From Hippopus hippopus (taxonomy: Eukaryota; Mollusca; Bivalvia; Cardiida; Cardiidae): a stretch of DNA of 64,000 nt. A program made the translations under genes and the position numbers. Each line of letters opens with the position of its first letter. The stretch's first letter is position 1. Positions 11,276-23,519 of this stretch are shown here, in pieces. The stretch spans positions 13,641,194 through 13,705,193 of the forward strand of contig OX328102.1 in assembly GCA_946811185.2 (NCBI GenBank), written 5' to 3'. The notes below the pieces were generated by a model. It made no database searches. It had not been told where the DNA came from and saw only the letters and a list, made by a program, of their open reading frames with translations.

Positions 11276-11344
11276 GATAACACTCATACCATGTTCTGAC
11301 AGCATCTATGTCACTTTTTGTAGAATCATATAAAATCTTTTGTT

Positions 11345-11640
11345 AGTTTGCATGGTGTTTTAACATTATTTCAGTTAAATCACAGAGGCCACTGCACCTA
11401 TCCATGCATTTCTAGAATCTCTTTAACCAGTACTCTGAACAATATCCTTCTCAAGCCATTGACTGCTTTTCCTTCCATACAAATATCACGGGGGGGGGGG
11501 GAGGGGGGGGGGGAGGGGAGGAGGAGGAGGAAATATCACTGTGAGAGAGGAAGGAATACTGTCGCAATGACAATCATCAGTCCATACAAAAAATTTGCCA
11601 AGCTTGGATTCGAACCTGCGACTCCCTAGTCTCATACTTA
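11345..11640 (-). mobile_element. SINE interrupted by a G-tract
   Basis: Minus-strand SINE: the B-box-like GGTTCGAATCC is the reverse complement of 11608-11618, and the shared 3' domain lies at 11350-11385. Its middle carries a 40-bp run of G with A interruptions (about 11490-11530) and a GGA-rich extension. Confidence 0.55.
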
Positions 11641-12049
11641 AAATCCAAATAAACAAAATGAAAAGTGGTAAATGCCATTTTCACAATGAATTAAGTTGTG
11701 GAAATTTTCCTTCCATTCTGTCATTTCTGAGAGACAGAGGTTGGTACTGTTATTTACAACATGTTGGAAATCATCCATTTGAATCAGTAAGTGTCACCAT
11801 AAAGAGTTGCAATTTGATTTGTGAGAAAGCAGCACATGAGATAGAAAGAATGTTGCACTAATATTATTCAAGACCAATCCCAAATACATACTGGCAAAAA
11901 AAAGGGTTAAATGTATCTCTTTAATGCATTATACCAAGCAGGCAAAGAATAATTAGGGATCCATAAAATCATTTAGTCTGAGAGAGGATATGGAGGTAGA
12001 AAGGACCTTAGACATGCAAAAAATTTACAATTGGCAAAAATTTAAACCT

Positions 12050-13050
12050 ACATCAGCCTGTCCTGACTGCGGACTTTTTTTATCCATTTTCACACCAATT
12101 AGAGATATTAGAGATATAATCAAAACATTCTGATCAACAGTCATGAGAATTGGACAAAAAAATGAGGCCTATAGAGTGTTCACATAAGGTTTTTTTTTTT
12201 AAAAGATTTGTCTCAGTGACCCAATTTTGGACAAAATTCGGCTAATTTTCAAACTCCTTTGTAGCATCATAAAGACATACATTCTGGCTATTTTTCCTGA
12301 GAATTGGACTAAAAAGGTGGCCTCTGGAGTTCATACAAGGTTTTACATAGATTTGTCTCAGTGACCTACTTTTTGACCCATTCTCACTCTCAACTATGAT
12401 ATTATCAAGACAAACATTCTGACAAACTCTCATGAAAATCAGATAGAAAATACATCCTCTAGAGTGCACAATATTTTTGAATTTGTCTGAGATATTATCA
12501 AGACAAACATTTTGATCAACTTTTAAAAAATGCTGGACTGAAAATAAGGACTCCAGAGTGCACATGAAGTTTTTCTGAGATATGTCACAGTAACCTACAT
12601 TTTGACCCGACACGATCCACTTTACACCTGTCTGAGATATTACCAATACAAGCATTCTGACCAACTTCCACGAGAAGCACACTGAAAATATGGCCTCTAC
12701 AGTGCAATCAAGATTTCTATACAATTTCTACAAGTGACCTAATTTTGACCACAGGGCTATAATTTGAATAATCTAATTCTGACCACAGGGCTAAAATTTG
12801 AATAATCTTGGAAGAGGCATACTAGATGCTAACACCTAGAGAATATTATGGGTCCAGCTGTCTGGGTTAGGGGCAAAACAGTTGTTTTCAGTTTTCACTG
12901 TGTAAGCCCATGTAAAACTTGTGATCCCTAAGGCAGGGCCAATTTTGACTCAAGGGCTTTAATTGGACTTATCTTAATAGAAGTCCACTAGATAAAGCTA
13001 CATACCAAATTTGGCAGCCCTATGCTTTTTTGAAACCTTTCACTTTGTCA
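12050..13050. repeat. Degenerate ~160-bp tandem core of family A/B type
   Basis: The repeated phrases AAGACAAACATTCTGACC, GGCCTCTAGAGTGC and GATTTGTCTCAGTGACC recur every ~160 bp, followed by family B text (ATAAAGCTACATACCAAATT). No intact termini are visible. The open frame at 12242-12724 is made of this repeat. Confidence 0.6.
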
Positions 13051-13553
13051 AGAATCAAAATATAATCAAAATCTGTGTCATTGCTACCAAATGATAAAAT
13101 CAGACAACATTCATTATGTAAAAGGGGTAGTGAAAACAAACCTCTCATCATCAAGTCAACATAACTTCCCTTTCAAAATCTCAATGTTGTGTGAATCTGC
13201 TGTAAAGACTGTCATAATATGTAAAACTTACACTTCACTACAGACGAGCTGATGCAACAAATCCTTGCTCAGAAATGTGTTAGTGATCAACAATTATTCT
13301 CTGATTAAAAATCAAATTTAATGAAAAAAATGATTAGAGGGACTGACACACATACTTGAATTATGGGATTATTGGGACTATATAAGTGAAGTATTTTTTG
13401 TATAATGTAGTGGAGTTTTTATTTGGACACTGAAAATTGAAAGTTGCTGGGAAAATACAGTGCCCTCTGAAAAATCAGATTCTGACAACTGAGGTTTTTC
13501 CATATTTCTTAATAAAATCAAACCATGTTCCAGAACTGTTTAACCTCACTCAC

Positions 13554-13647
13554 ATGATGTCCGTTCATATATGTAGAGTTCAAGTACTCCTGTACATAAG
13601 TTGTATACTGGTTATATTTGGCAACTTCATAACTTTGTTCCCATTCA
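13554..13647 (-). CDS. KMT2E: KMT2E-like exon 7: W-x-x-x-Y-E-x-A-x-x-N-Q-Y segment (residues 337-368)
   Basis: The exon is 94 bp, with acceptor GTATTTCAG and donor GTGAGT. One base (T) completes Asn337, then 31 codons follow, ending in phase 0. It reads EWEQSYEVAKYNQYT, which matches AWMDRYEEANNNQYS of human KMT2E upstream of the SET domain. Without this exon, exons 6 and 8 would be out of frame (phase 2 into phase 0); with it the frame is continuous, which is good internal evidence. An open frame on the plus strand at 13437-13859 covers the same place but is only a shadow. Confidence 0.9.
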
Positions 13648-13659
13648 CTGAAATACAAA

Positions 13660-14261
13660 CAGAACATTTATATGATCGAATTTTGATCTGGACATACTGT
13701 CTGTCTGAAAATGTCAAAATAGATGTATGTAGGAAAATCATAAATAATCGTAACTACAAAGAAATGAGAGAAAAAGATTCAAAACAAATATTAATTAATT
13801 CTGCTATAGAATTACTGTTTAATTCAGTCATACAGTTAGGGGAACTGGGGGAAATTTAGTTCAAATTTAGTTCAAAACAACACTGTATCTATTTCTGTTG
13901 GACTACTTGCAACAGAGCACTTACACATACAAGAAAGTTTTCAAAGATGCCGTAGGTTTTTAAAAATTTCTTCTTGAAGTTGATACTATCTTGGTTTTTC
14001 CATTGGCCCCTTAATTCCTGATGTTATGTTGGATGTTTTGTTTTAAAAGCTACTAGAATAGCTTTTGGATGCATTGTCATTCCTTTTATCTGATGTGGAC
14101 ACAAGATTCTGTGACATGGTTTTGCAGTTTACGACATTTGAAGTCATTTGAAACAAGTGCTGACAAAAGATTAAATGTAACTGAAAACACTGTATTCAAG
14201 GATCACGAAAGCTTACCATGGCACATTCATTTAACTAGTAAAAGACATATCTTTTAATATG
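13660..14261. other. Intron 6-7, unassigned
   Basis: AT-rich intron. I see no exon or element. Open frames on the plus strand (13437-13859, 14069-14257) have no supporting features. Confidence 0.4.
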
Positions 14262-14466
14262 TTAACACAAGACCCCATGATTTCCAATGCTAAGGAAGAA
14301 TGCGATTGAAAATTTGTGGAAAGAGGAGAAAATGCTAGTAACAACATTTTCTCCTTTCACTGCAAGTTTGCCACTCTGTCAAAGACAGACCCTAATTTCA
14401 TCAAATTCATAGTCTGTAAATATTTATAGAGAACGACTACAGATTTGTTGTCAAGTAAAGACTTAA
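14262..14466. mobile_element. piggyBac-type MITE next to the exon 6 donor
   Basis: TTAA at 14262-14265 and 14463-14466, and an inner hairpin GGAGAAAATGCTAG...CATTTTCTCCTTT. Its right edge is nine bases from the end of exon 6 (donor GTGAGT at 14475-14470). Confidence 0.7.
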
Positions 14467-14475
14467 CATACTCAC

Positions 14476-14654
14476 TTAAATGTTTGAATATCCCAAGGGT
14501 CCACAGCATTTTCATCCTGTATAATGGGTGCTGTAACAGTTTTCATAGTGTTTATAATTCTTTCATCATTTTTGATGTCTTCACAACCCAATTTGTCATC
14601 TCTCATCTCTTTGCTAATTCTCTCTGCCCTCATCATTTCTATCTTTTTAGTTAA
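14476..14654 (-). CDS. KMT2E: KMT2E-like exon 6: charged linker ending DPWDIQTF (residues 278-337)
   Basis: The exon is 179 bp, phase 0 in and phase 2 out, with acceptor TTTTATAG and donor GTGAGT. It encodes a charged, probably helical linker (KKIEMMRAERISKEMRDDK) and ends with DPWDIQTF. The Trp near the end and the Trp-Tyr-Glu motif at the start of exon 7 match the W..KI..W..RYEEA segment of KMT2E. The piggyBac-type MITE at 14262-14466 ends only nine bases inside the following intron, so the donor site nearly abuts a transposon. Confidence 0.86.
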
Positions 14655-15070
14655 CTATAAAACACACAAAATGTAAAATTAATGCATGTGATCAACACTG
14701 TTTTTCCTACATTTTAGAGCTATATCAGGTTCACAAAGCAAACCAATATCTTGATCACACTTTTTCAGCGAAGGTCACTATGCTCGCTTTTGCCTTACTT
14801 CTTTGTAATTTGCAATTGTTAAAAAATGAGGACATGTTTATTCTGCAGGACCTAAAAGGTCTATTGCTGGCAATTTTTTATGACAACCACATTCAAGTGT
14901 TGCTACTGCTAATATTTTTAAATATTACCCTGTAACTCATTACTGTCATATGTATACATGTATTATCAGCCAATCTTAGCAGCAACTGCTCCTTTTCAAT
15001 GATTTGGTTTAAGATTCAATTTTAAAAATATACATATAAATTAAAATTTTAGCTTTAAACAAAAAGAAAA

Positions 15071-15474
15071 ACAAGAGGGCCATGATGGCCCTGTAACACT
15101 CCACTGACTAATAAGTAAAAACTCTACATGCCAAACATTACAAAACTTGGCCAACTGGATTCGAACTAGTATGCATAAAAAATTTTCTCTATAAAATCCC
15201 ACGAGAAAGTTATGAACCCAGGGCAAAGCCATTTTTGACCACAGAGCTACAATTACTTGAATCCTGGTAGAGGTCCACAAGCTAAAGCCCATACCAAATA
15301 ATACAGATCTAGAATGTGTGGTTATAAACAAGAAGATTTTCAAAGTTTCCTCAATAAGGGGCCCTATAAAACATGAGACCCCTGAGACGGGGCTAAATTT
15401 GGTAGCCCTAGTCCTTACATTTAGTAACAAGAAGATTTTTAAAGTTTTCCTTTGACCAGTGGAGCTAAAAAGGG
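15071..15474. mobile_element. Family B element, worn
   Basis: Start AACAAGAGGGCCATGATGGC then CTCCACTGAC; end ACCAGTGGAGCTAAAAAGG. The 3' hairpin is truncated. The interior carries GGTCCACAAGCTAAAGCCCA, the family B core. Confidence 0.65.
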
Positions 15475-15631
15475 GAAAAAGAGGCAACTGCTGGTGGTGG
15501 TTTTATTTTTCATTATTTTGCTTCATATTGAACCATAAAAGAGTTTCATTACCCAGAGTCTTACTCTATACTTTTTCTTACGAAAGATATTCTTTTTCAG
15601 TCTTTTCTTATTTTTTGCTCCCACTTCTTTA

Positions 15632-15859
15632 GAGTCTTTATCACACAATCCCCAGTTTTAACGACATTGAGAAAAATAGCAATTTGAAAACCTTGTATGA
15701 AGGGAGAAAATGCTGGTAACCAGTATTTTCTCCCTTTTCCCACAAGGTTTTCTACATTTTCACATATAACTACCATAATTTCAGCTACATTAAATTTGTC
15801 ATCTGCAAATACTTTCAATTTGGACAAGTCTACAATTTTATCATTTGGTGGAGAGTTAA
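15632..15859. mobile_element. piggyBac-type MITE
   Basis: Degenerate left end TCTTTATCACACAATC, inner hairpin GGGAGAAAATGCTGG...CCAGTATTTTCTCCC, right end ATTTGGTGGAGAGTTAA. A right-half relative follows at about 15900-16060. Confidence 0.7.
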
Positions 15860-16406
15860 AACATCCTTCTAAATAGTGATTGGAAGACAAAATTTCTTTG
15901 GATTACATAGGTTCATTTATCACATAAAATCTCTTCATTTCCCCATATGTTTTCTAATCGTTTAAAGACAAATGAAATCATGTGAGCCTCACAGTTTGTT
16001 GTATGCAAATGTCCTGAATTAGACAAGTCTAAAATTCTGCCGTTTGGAAAACTGTTAAAACAATATCTTGATCAGTAAAGAACGTTAGCTTAAAGTGTCT
16101 CTGATCTGACAACCCCAACTTAAAAAATATTTTGTCATGTGTTTTCTTCTTTTTTGCATTGATCAGTTTTCTATGTAGTTTGTTAATTTGGAAAAAATAT
16201 TTTTTGATGTTTCAACCCACCCTGAAAATGAGGAAACAACACTGGCATAGCTCTAGCTTTGTCTACTTTAGACTGAAAAAAGATTCCTTTGCAGAATCAT
16301 CAATCATGCATGGCAGCAACATTTATTTATCCATGCTTTCCACAATCATTGCAAGTAAACCTTAATATATGAAAAGAATCTGACATTCTTATGACATGAA
16401 ATTTTA

Positions 16407-16638
16407 TTAACTCTTTACCAAACAACAAAATTTTAGACTGGTCCCAATTGAAAGCATTGGCAGACGACAAATTAAACATGGCTCAATTACTGGAATTTGT
16501 CTTTTATAGAGTAGAAAACATTGTGGGAAAAGGAGAAAATGCTGGTTACCAGCATTTTCTTTTTTTTCCCACAATGTTTTTCAAAGGCTTTTCTTTCCCA
16601 GGGTCGATAAAACCCAATACTGTTTGGTAAAGGGTTAA
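16407..16638. mobile_element. piggyBac-type MITE
   Basis: TTAA at 16407-16410 and 16635-16638, ends CTCTTTACCAAACAAC / CTGTTTGGTAAAGGG, inner hairpin at about 16526-16567. Reversed relative to the copy at 36688-36915. Confidence 0.78.
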
Positions 16639-17980
16639 ACTTATCAAGAAAAATGTTACTACTAAAATTGAAAGAAAAGGATCTCTTCAGTTTTCTAGAC
16701 TTGTTACATAAACTGTATCTAAATTGCCAAATTATGTCAGATTTCATTCATCCTTTTCCCATATTTAGTACAGGTGGCCATATTAGTTACATGATCATTA
16801 TAAACAAAGCATTTTTAATTTCGATAGAAAAGCTGCACAGGAACATTTAGAATGATTTGCCTGAAAGATTCGTTGAAGACGAATTCAGACTTTTTTTTTT
16901 AATAATCCCTTTTAGTTCTAGTGAACAATGTTTTCAACAGAATGAAATCACTTGATTAATTATAAAAGAGAGCAATTTGAATTTGTTTGAAGCTTGATTT
17001 AGAGTAACTCTAGGGTACAGGAGGAAATGAGTAACAAACAAGAGTGGCAAATTGTCGCAAGATACGCCCGTCCCACCGCTAGTTGTCGAGGGGGCATAAT
17101 AATCGTAAAGGGCAGGTAAAGGAAAATAGTAGTGCAGCAGAAATCATGTAAGTGATTGAAATAGGCATGAATGTCTCCTCTAATGTTAAGGAAACATGCA
17201 TATAAAGTTTCAGGTCAATCCAACATGAAAAGGCAAAGTTATATTGTAGAGAAGCATGCAAAGCTGTAAAAAAAATAAAAAATAATGAATAGGGAATAAT
17301 TCCAAAAGGGCATTAGGTAAGGTTACGGCTCCAGTGCATTGCACTTTTCGTAACTGCAACAAACATGTTTACCAAGTCTATTTGACTTGAGGTGACAAAG
17401 TTCTGTTCCGGAAAAGCAAGAAATACTGTAAAAATGAAGATCAAAGTGGAATTACTCAAAATCCGCGCTAGGTAGAGTTATTGTTCTTATGCACTGTACT
17501 CCGTAATATTGCAATAAACATGCATACCAAGTTTGAAGTCGTTCTGACTTGAGATGACAAAGTTATATTCCCGACAAGCACTAAATGCTGTAAAAATGAC
17601 AATCAAAGGGAAATAACTCAAAGACAGCATGAGGTAGTTACAATTCTTGCACACTGCACTTCCAAATATTGCAACAAATAAGCATACCATATTTCAAGTC
17701 ATTCCTATTTAAGATGACTATGTTATGCTCCAGACAAGCAAGAAATGCTATACAAGAGGGCCATGGTCGCCCTGTATCGCTCACCTGAGTCAATAGGCGA
17801 AATTTCACTCCACGTGAAAAATTCAATTTCTGACCATTTGTCAAGTCAATTGAACTAAAAATGTGGCCTCTAGTGTGTCCACAAGGAATTTTCTTAAGTT
17901 GACCTAGCAGGGATATGCCTGTCCGACGAAAGCTATGAGAGAAAAATCCCATATAAATTTTTCCAATGAGATTTTTAAAA

Positions 17981-19076
17981 CAAGAGGGCCATGATGGCCC
18001 AGTACCGCTCCACTGGCTTTTTAACCCTTTACCACGCAAATCAAAGTGTTAATGAGCCTGAAAGAGAAGGCTTTCAAAAACATCGTGAGAAAAGGACAAC
18101 ATGTTGTCAGCCAGTATTTTCTCCTTTTCCCACAAGGTTTCCTAACCTATCAAAGACAGAAATAGTCATTTAAGCTACATTCAATTTGTCTTTTTGCAAT
18201 GGCTTTAAACTTGGTACAGTAAAACAAATTTGTTATTTCTTAAAGAGTAAAATTAATGTATCATGTGCTTAATTGGCACTAACAGAGACATACAGCATAA
18301 AAAGTCTGTATGGTAATAAACTTACTTTGAAAACATAACCTCCACCCCGCCCGCCAAACAAAAACAGTCATATCTTTTTAAATGCAAAGATAATGTCAGT
18401 GAATACAAGAAGGTTTATTCATTAGCATGAAAGGTAAAGTTCTGAAAAAATTTGAGTGATAGAAACCTTACTTTAAATTAAACATTCCATTCATGTGAGC
18501 ATAACCATTAGCATCAAAATAAATCACTCTCCCTTAAAACAGAACATTTCCTCTCCAAAAAACTTGAATACCAAACTCCAATAATGTATAAGTGCAGTTT
18601 GATAACCAAGGGAGGTAAATAGTAACAAACTTTATCTTGTATAACAGGAGTTATTTCCCTTGATTACTATTTTAAATTTCAGTCACTATATAAGTCCGGG
18701 GCAGAGCTAATTTTGTCCCAAGGGCTATAATATGAAGGAATTTGATACAGGTCCATTAGATAAAGCTACATGCCAAATTTGGTAGCCCTGGGCCTTATGG
18801 TTTCAGACAAGAAGATTTTTAAAGATGTTCATTTTTTTTCAGTTTTGTTGCCATGGCAACCAGAGTTTTTGAAGGAATCAAATTCTTTCAAGAAATTCTA
18901 AAGAGGACCATGGCAGGATCATTTCTGTGAAGTTTCATCAAATTTGGATGGGTAGTTTCAGAGAAGAAGAAGTTTAAAAAAAAAGTTAACGCACGCACGC
19001 ACGGACGCATGCACGCATGGAGGACACCGGGCCATGACATAAGCCCGCTGGCCTTCGGCCAGTGGAGCTAAAAATT
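17981..19076. mobile_element. Family B element, nested
   Basis: Start ACAAGAGGGCCATGATGGCC then CGCTCCACTGGC; end GCTGGCCTTCGGCCAGTGGA then GCTAAAAA, preceded by a GCAC/GGAC microsatellite (18988-19018). It contains a piggyBac-type MITE at about 18021-18256 (TTAA, CCCTTTACCACGC end, hairpin near 18090-18135). Confidence 0.78.
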
Positions 19077-19555
19077 ATGAGATAATTGTTGTCAATGCTG
19101 ATGAAATTTATATAAAAAAAAAAACAAGAGGACCATGATGGTCCTTTATCACTCACCTGAGTATATTTGTAACTTATATGGTTTATCAAGGGCAGGCTAT
19201 TCTTTTCAAATAAGGCATACCCTGGTTTTGAGCCGATGAAATTTTTGGTTTTTTACACAACTGCCGGTAGGTTATACTGAACAAATGTATGAAATTATAT
19301 CAAAATCATCCTAACATATTCAGAGATTTCATCTGGAATCGGAAAAGCAGATGAACAGAGAGACAGACAGGCTGTGCTGCCAAAAACAACAGCGGGGAGA
19401 CATAATTTTAAGTTTTGGATAATTGGACTGACATAATGCTCTGAATCCATCAATGTGGGGGCATACGAGACACAAGAGCACCGCATGCAGGTGCCTACGC
19501 CGAGAATGCCAACAACGTGGATACTTTAATAAATTTTGTAGACTGTTTCAGTTTA

Positions 19556-19913
19556 AAGGTAGTCTTCGGAAGAATTTCTTCAAATTTTTTAGAAAAAATG
19601 TAATAATCATCTTTTTAAGCAGTATATGTTTGACCTTTCACTAGAAAATCATGCATTTTCCATTTTGTGAGCAAGAAATATTCTTAAATTGCAACCAAAG
19701 TTTTGAATTTATATGAAATAAGAAGCTATCGGGTGACGCTGCCCATCAGATTTCAGTCCTATTGAAGCCAATTTTTCATAATCAAAAAAATTATTTTCAA
19801 TTCCAATTCATGCCATTCTTTCATTTTTGTGCACCTCTAGTCAAACAAGTTTAAAATTTGTGAATTGAAGAAAAAAAACTTTTTTTTCAAAATCTGCTGA
19901 AGACTACCTTTAA
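19556..19913. mobile_element. TIR element with GGTAGTCTTC ends
   Basis: Inverted ends AAAGGTAGTCTTCGG at 19556 and CTGAAGACTACCTTT at about 19899. Part of it and the following 200 bp recur at 49906-50330 at high identity. No coding capacity. Confidence 0.55.
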
Positions 19914-20479
19914 TGCTACATTGCAAATGATAAAGCTTTAGGCCTCATGGTTTGTCACAACAAGATCTTCACATATTCCCCTGTTTATTTGTTTATTCTT
20001 CTCTCTTTCTTTTTTTTCCCTTTTTGTAAAATGGTTTCAGCCTGTTTGACTGTTGATTTATGACGAGAAGATTTTTAAGGAAATTGTGAACAGGCAGCTT
20101 TGGTATAGGCTCAAGACAATTGTCCGATAAATGTGGCCTCTAGAGTGCCCACAAGGTATTTCTTTAATTTGACCTAGTGACCTGGTTTATAACCCCAATC
20201 GACCCAAATTCAGACTCACATGACATTTTATCAAGACAAACATTCTGACCAATTTTCAAGTAAATTGAGCTAAAAATGTGACCTCTAGAGTGCCCACAAG
20301 GTATTTCTTCAATTTGACCTAGTGACCTAGTTTATGATCCCAGGTGACCCAATTTCAAACTCATCAGATATTTTAGCAAGACAAATTTGAGCCATAAGTG
20401 TGGCCTCTTAGAGTGCCCACAAGGTATTTCTTTAATTCGATCTTTTGACCTAGTTTAAGACCCCAGGTGACCCAATTTT

Positions 20480-22255
20480 CAACTCACTGAACATGTTGTG
20501 GTCAGGTGGGATAACAAACTTAGAACAGGATTACTACATAACAAATATCAAAGTTCTACGCCTCCCAGTTTTACAGAAGAAGGATTTTAAAGTTTTCCTT
20601 TTTTGTTCCCATGTTCAAACTTGTGACCCCTGGGATGGGGCCAGTTTTGACCCCAGGGCCATCATAATTATGAACAAACTTGGTAGAGGTCCTCTAGGAC
20701 ATGCTACATACCAAATATCAAAGCTCTAAGCCTTCCAGTTTCAGAGAAGAAGAATTTTAAAGTTTTCCTTCTTTGTTCCTTAATTCAAACTTGTGACCCC
20801 TGGGGCGGGGCCAGTTTTGACCCCAGGGCCATCATATGAACAAATTACTGTAGAGGTCCACTAGGAGATGCTACATACCAAATATCAAACCTCTACACTT
20901 TCAAGTTTCAGAGAAGAAGAATTTTAAAGTTTTCCTTCTTTGTTCCTTTGTTCAAACTTGTGATCCGCAGGGCGGGGCCAGTTTTGACCCCAGCGGCATC
21001 ATATGAACAAACTTGGTAGAGGTCCACTAGGAGATGCTACATACCATATATCAAAGCTCTACACCTTCCAGTTTCACAGAAGAAGAATTTTAAAGTTTTC
21101 CCTTTTTTGTTCCTATGTTCAAACTTGTGACCCTGGGGCGGGGCCAGTTTTGACCCCAGGGGCATCATATGACCAAACTTGGCAGAGATCCACTGGGAGA
21201 AGCTACATACCAAATATCAAAGCTCTACGCCTTCCAGTTTTAGCGAAGAATTTTAGAAAAGAAGAATTTTAAAGTTTTTCTTCTTTGTTCCTTTGTTCTA
21301 ACTTGTGACCCTTGGGGCGGGCCAGTTTTGACCCCAGGGGCATCAAATGAACAAACTTGGTAGAGGCCTACTAGGAGATACTACATACCAAATAACAAAG
21401 CTCTATGCCTACCAGTTTCAGAGAAGAATAATTTTGAAGTTTTCCTTCTTTGTTCCTATGTTTAAACTTGTGACCCTCGGGGCGGGTCCAGTTTTGACCC
21501 CAGGGGCATCATATGAACAAACTTGGTAGAGGTCCACTAGGAGATGCTACATACCAAATATCAAAGCTCTGCGCCTTCCAGTTTCAAAGAAGAAGAATTT
21601 TAAAGTTTTCCCTTTTTTGTTCCTATGTTTGAACTTGCGATCCCCGGGGCGGGGCCAGTTTTGACCCTAGGGGCATCATATGAACAAACTTGGTAGAGGT
21701 CCACTAGCAGGTGCTACATACCAAATATCAAAGCTCTATGCCATCCAGTTTCAGAGAAGAAGAATTTTAAAGTTTTCCTTCTTTGTTACTATGTTCGAAC
21801 TTGTGACCGCCGGGGTGGGGCCAGTTTTGACCCCAGGGGCATCATATGAACAAATTTGGTAGAGGTCCACTAGGAGATGCTACATACCAAATATCAAAGC
21901 TCTATGACATCTAGTTTCAGAGAAGAAGAATTTTAAAGTTTTCCTTCTTTGTACCTATGTTCGAATTTGTGACCCCCGGGGTGGGGCCAGTTTTGATCCC
22001 AGGGCCATCATATGACCAACTTGATAGAGGTCCACTAGGAGATGATACATACCAAATATCAAAGCTCTACGCCTTCTAGTTTCAGAGGAGAAGAATTTTA
22101 AAGTTTTCCTTCTTTGTTCCTATGTTCAAATTTGTGACCCCCGGGGTGGGGCCAGTTTTGACCCCAGGGGCATCATATGAACAAACTTGATAGAGGTCCA
22201 CTAGGAGATGATACATACCAAATATCAAAGCTCTACGCCTTCTAGTTTCAGAGGA
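20480..22255. repeat. ~167-bp tandem array, about 10 copies (family A core)
   Basis: The unit holds GGGGCCAGTTTTGACCCCAG, ATCATATGAACAAACTTGG, GTCCACTAGGAGATGCTACA and GAAGAAGAATTTTAAAG. Copies start near 20640, 20815, 20985, 21150, 21325, 21490, 21660, 21825, 21990 and 22155. Several short open frames here (20493-22360) are repeat artefacts. Confidence 0.85.
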
Positions 22256-23179
22256 GAAGATTGTCAAAGATTTTGCATTTTTTTCCTTTTTGTTGCCATG
22301 GCAACCAGAGTTATGGGTGGAATTCAATTCTTTGAACAACTTTGGTAGAGCTTCACCCAAGGAACATCCCTGCCAAGTTTCATCAAGATTGGCTCAGTGG
22401 TTTAGGAGAAGATGTTTAAAGAAATTGTTGACAGACGATGGACAAAGGGCTATCACAATAGCTCACCTTGAGCACATCGTGTTCAGGTGAGCTAAAAAAT
22501 GAAGATCAAAGGGGGAATAACTCAAAATTCATGCTAGGAAGAGTTATGGTTCTTGTGCACTGCACTCCGTAATTTTTCAACAATCATGCATACCAAATTT
22601 GAAGATGTTCAGACTAGAGATGACAGTTATATTCCGGACAACCAGAAAATGCTGTAAAAATGATGATCAAAGGGAAATAACTCAGACAGCAAGAGGTAGA
22701 GTTATGGTTCTTTTGCACTGCACTCCATATTATTGCAACAAACACAAATGCCAAGTTTCAAGTCAATTGGACTGGAGATGACAAAGTTATGCTCCGGACA
22801 AAAAACTGGACGCCGCCCGCCCGTATGCCATGGGTGATCCCATAATACGTCCCATCTTCGACGGGCGTATAAAAAGTACTGACCATGCAGGATGGACCTT
22901 GACCTCTAGAAGTTCTTCATGAGCACTTAACGATCTTAAAATATATGTCTTAGCCCTTTGGCAACTAAGTGTCACTCAACAAGCTTTTGCAGATAGTGTA
23001 GATCAAGATCAGACATCAGAGAATCTGCTCTCTGAACATAGATCTATGCAGTGCAATATCATATTTTTCTTACCCAAATCGTTGAAGTTTGGGATTTTTT
23101 TTTTTTTTTTCTTTTTACTTTATCTGCTATTTAATTTATGTATCAGTTTAAGGTTAAGCATCTTTTATTATTTCCATAC

Positions 23180-23460
23180 CTTTTCTTTTTTTGCTTGAGC
23201 TGTTTTTGAAGCAAAATCTTTCACCATTAATCTATGTTTTTTGTTCAGTTCTTTGTTTGTATTTTCTTTTTCTGGCTTAATATCTTTAGACTTCAGCTTC
23301 TTATTGTTTCTGGCATATGCTCTTTCTCTTTTCTTCTTCACTTTTACTTTCTTCTTAGGTTTCTCTTGATTAACACTGCTTGAATCTAAACCATATGCTC
23401 GTAGTCGATTGTTTACTTCTTCTGGATCTGTGTCAGTAGCGCTTGAATCATGAGAAGTCA
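23180..23460 (-). CDS. KMT2E: KMT2E-like exon 5: acidic SSATDTD motif and lysine-rich nuclear-localisation segment (residues 184-277)
   Basis: The exon is 281 bp, with acceptor TTTTTCAG and donor GTATGG. The first two bases complete Met184. The start, SHDSSATDTDPEE, corresponds to the DGDTSATESGDE stretch that follows the PHD finger in KMT2E and SETD5. The remainder is highly basic, with clusters such as KPKKKVKVKKKRER and RNNKKLKSK that look like bipartite nuclear-localisation signals and probably a coiled or disordered linker. It ends in phase 0. Sequence outside the SATDTD motif is too low in complexity to align, but splice sites and frame fit both neighbours. Confidence 0.9.
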
Positions 23461-23519
23461 CTGAAAAACAAATGCTGATGAGAACCTGAGTAATTCTATT
23501 TGAGGTTACATGAAAGAGC

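Larger units (their letters stand above)
17755..22497. mobile_element. Family A element nested in family G, with 10-copy tandem core
   Basis: Start ACAAGAGGGCCATGGTCGCC then CGCTCACCTGAG; end GAGCACATCGTGTTCAGGTG then AGCTAAAAAA. It contains further insertions (family B at 17981-19076; another family A start at 19124; a TIR element at 19556-19913) and a tandem core at 20480-22255. Confidence 0.7.
17037..22875. mobile_element. Family G element broken by nested insertions
   Basis: Start ACAAGAGTGGCAAATTGTCG then ATACGCCCGTCCCACC; end ATACGTCCCATCTTCGACGG then GCGTATAAAAA. The 5' box ATACGCCCGTC and the 3' arm GACGGGCGTAT are exact complements. The element text stops at 17754 and resumes at 22498, with a family A element between. 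A related uninterrupted stretch at about 8180-8215 shows the original continuity. Confidence 0.75.

Noticed and set aside
11255..11330. Candidate exon with D-I-D-A-V-R-T-W-Y-E for the Trp-Tyr-Glu segment of KMT2E
   Set aside because: Frame and acceptor did not fit exons 6 and 8; the exon at 13554-13647 fits both phases and the N-Q-Y motif.
12242..12724. 160-codon minus-strand open frame, longest after the mariner part
   Set aside because: It is composed of the ~160-bp family A core repeated three times; the peptide repeats itself and has no domain.
13437..13859. 140-codon plus-strand open frame
   Set aside because: It overlaps exon 7 of the minus-strand gene antisense and has no splice or domain support.
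13895..14010. Minus-strand open stretch QWKNQDSINFKKKFLKTYG
   Set aside because: Considered as an exon between 6 and 7, but exons 6 and 7 already join in phase and the peptide has no family match.
20493..22360. Regular direct repeats that might suggest a CRISPR array
   Set aside because: The units are contiguous ~167-bp tandem repeats without short repeats and unique spacers, and the genome is eukaryotic.
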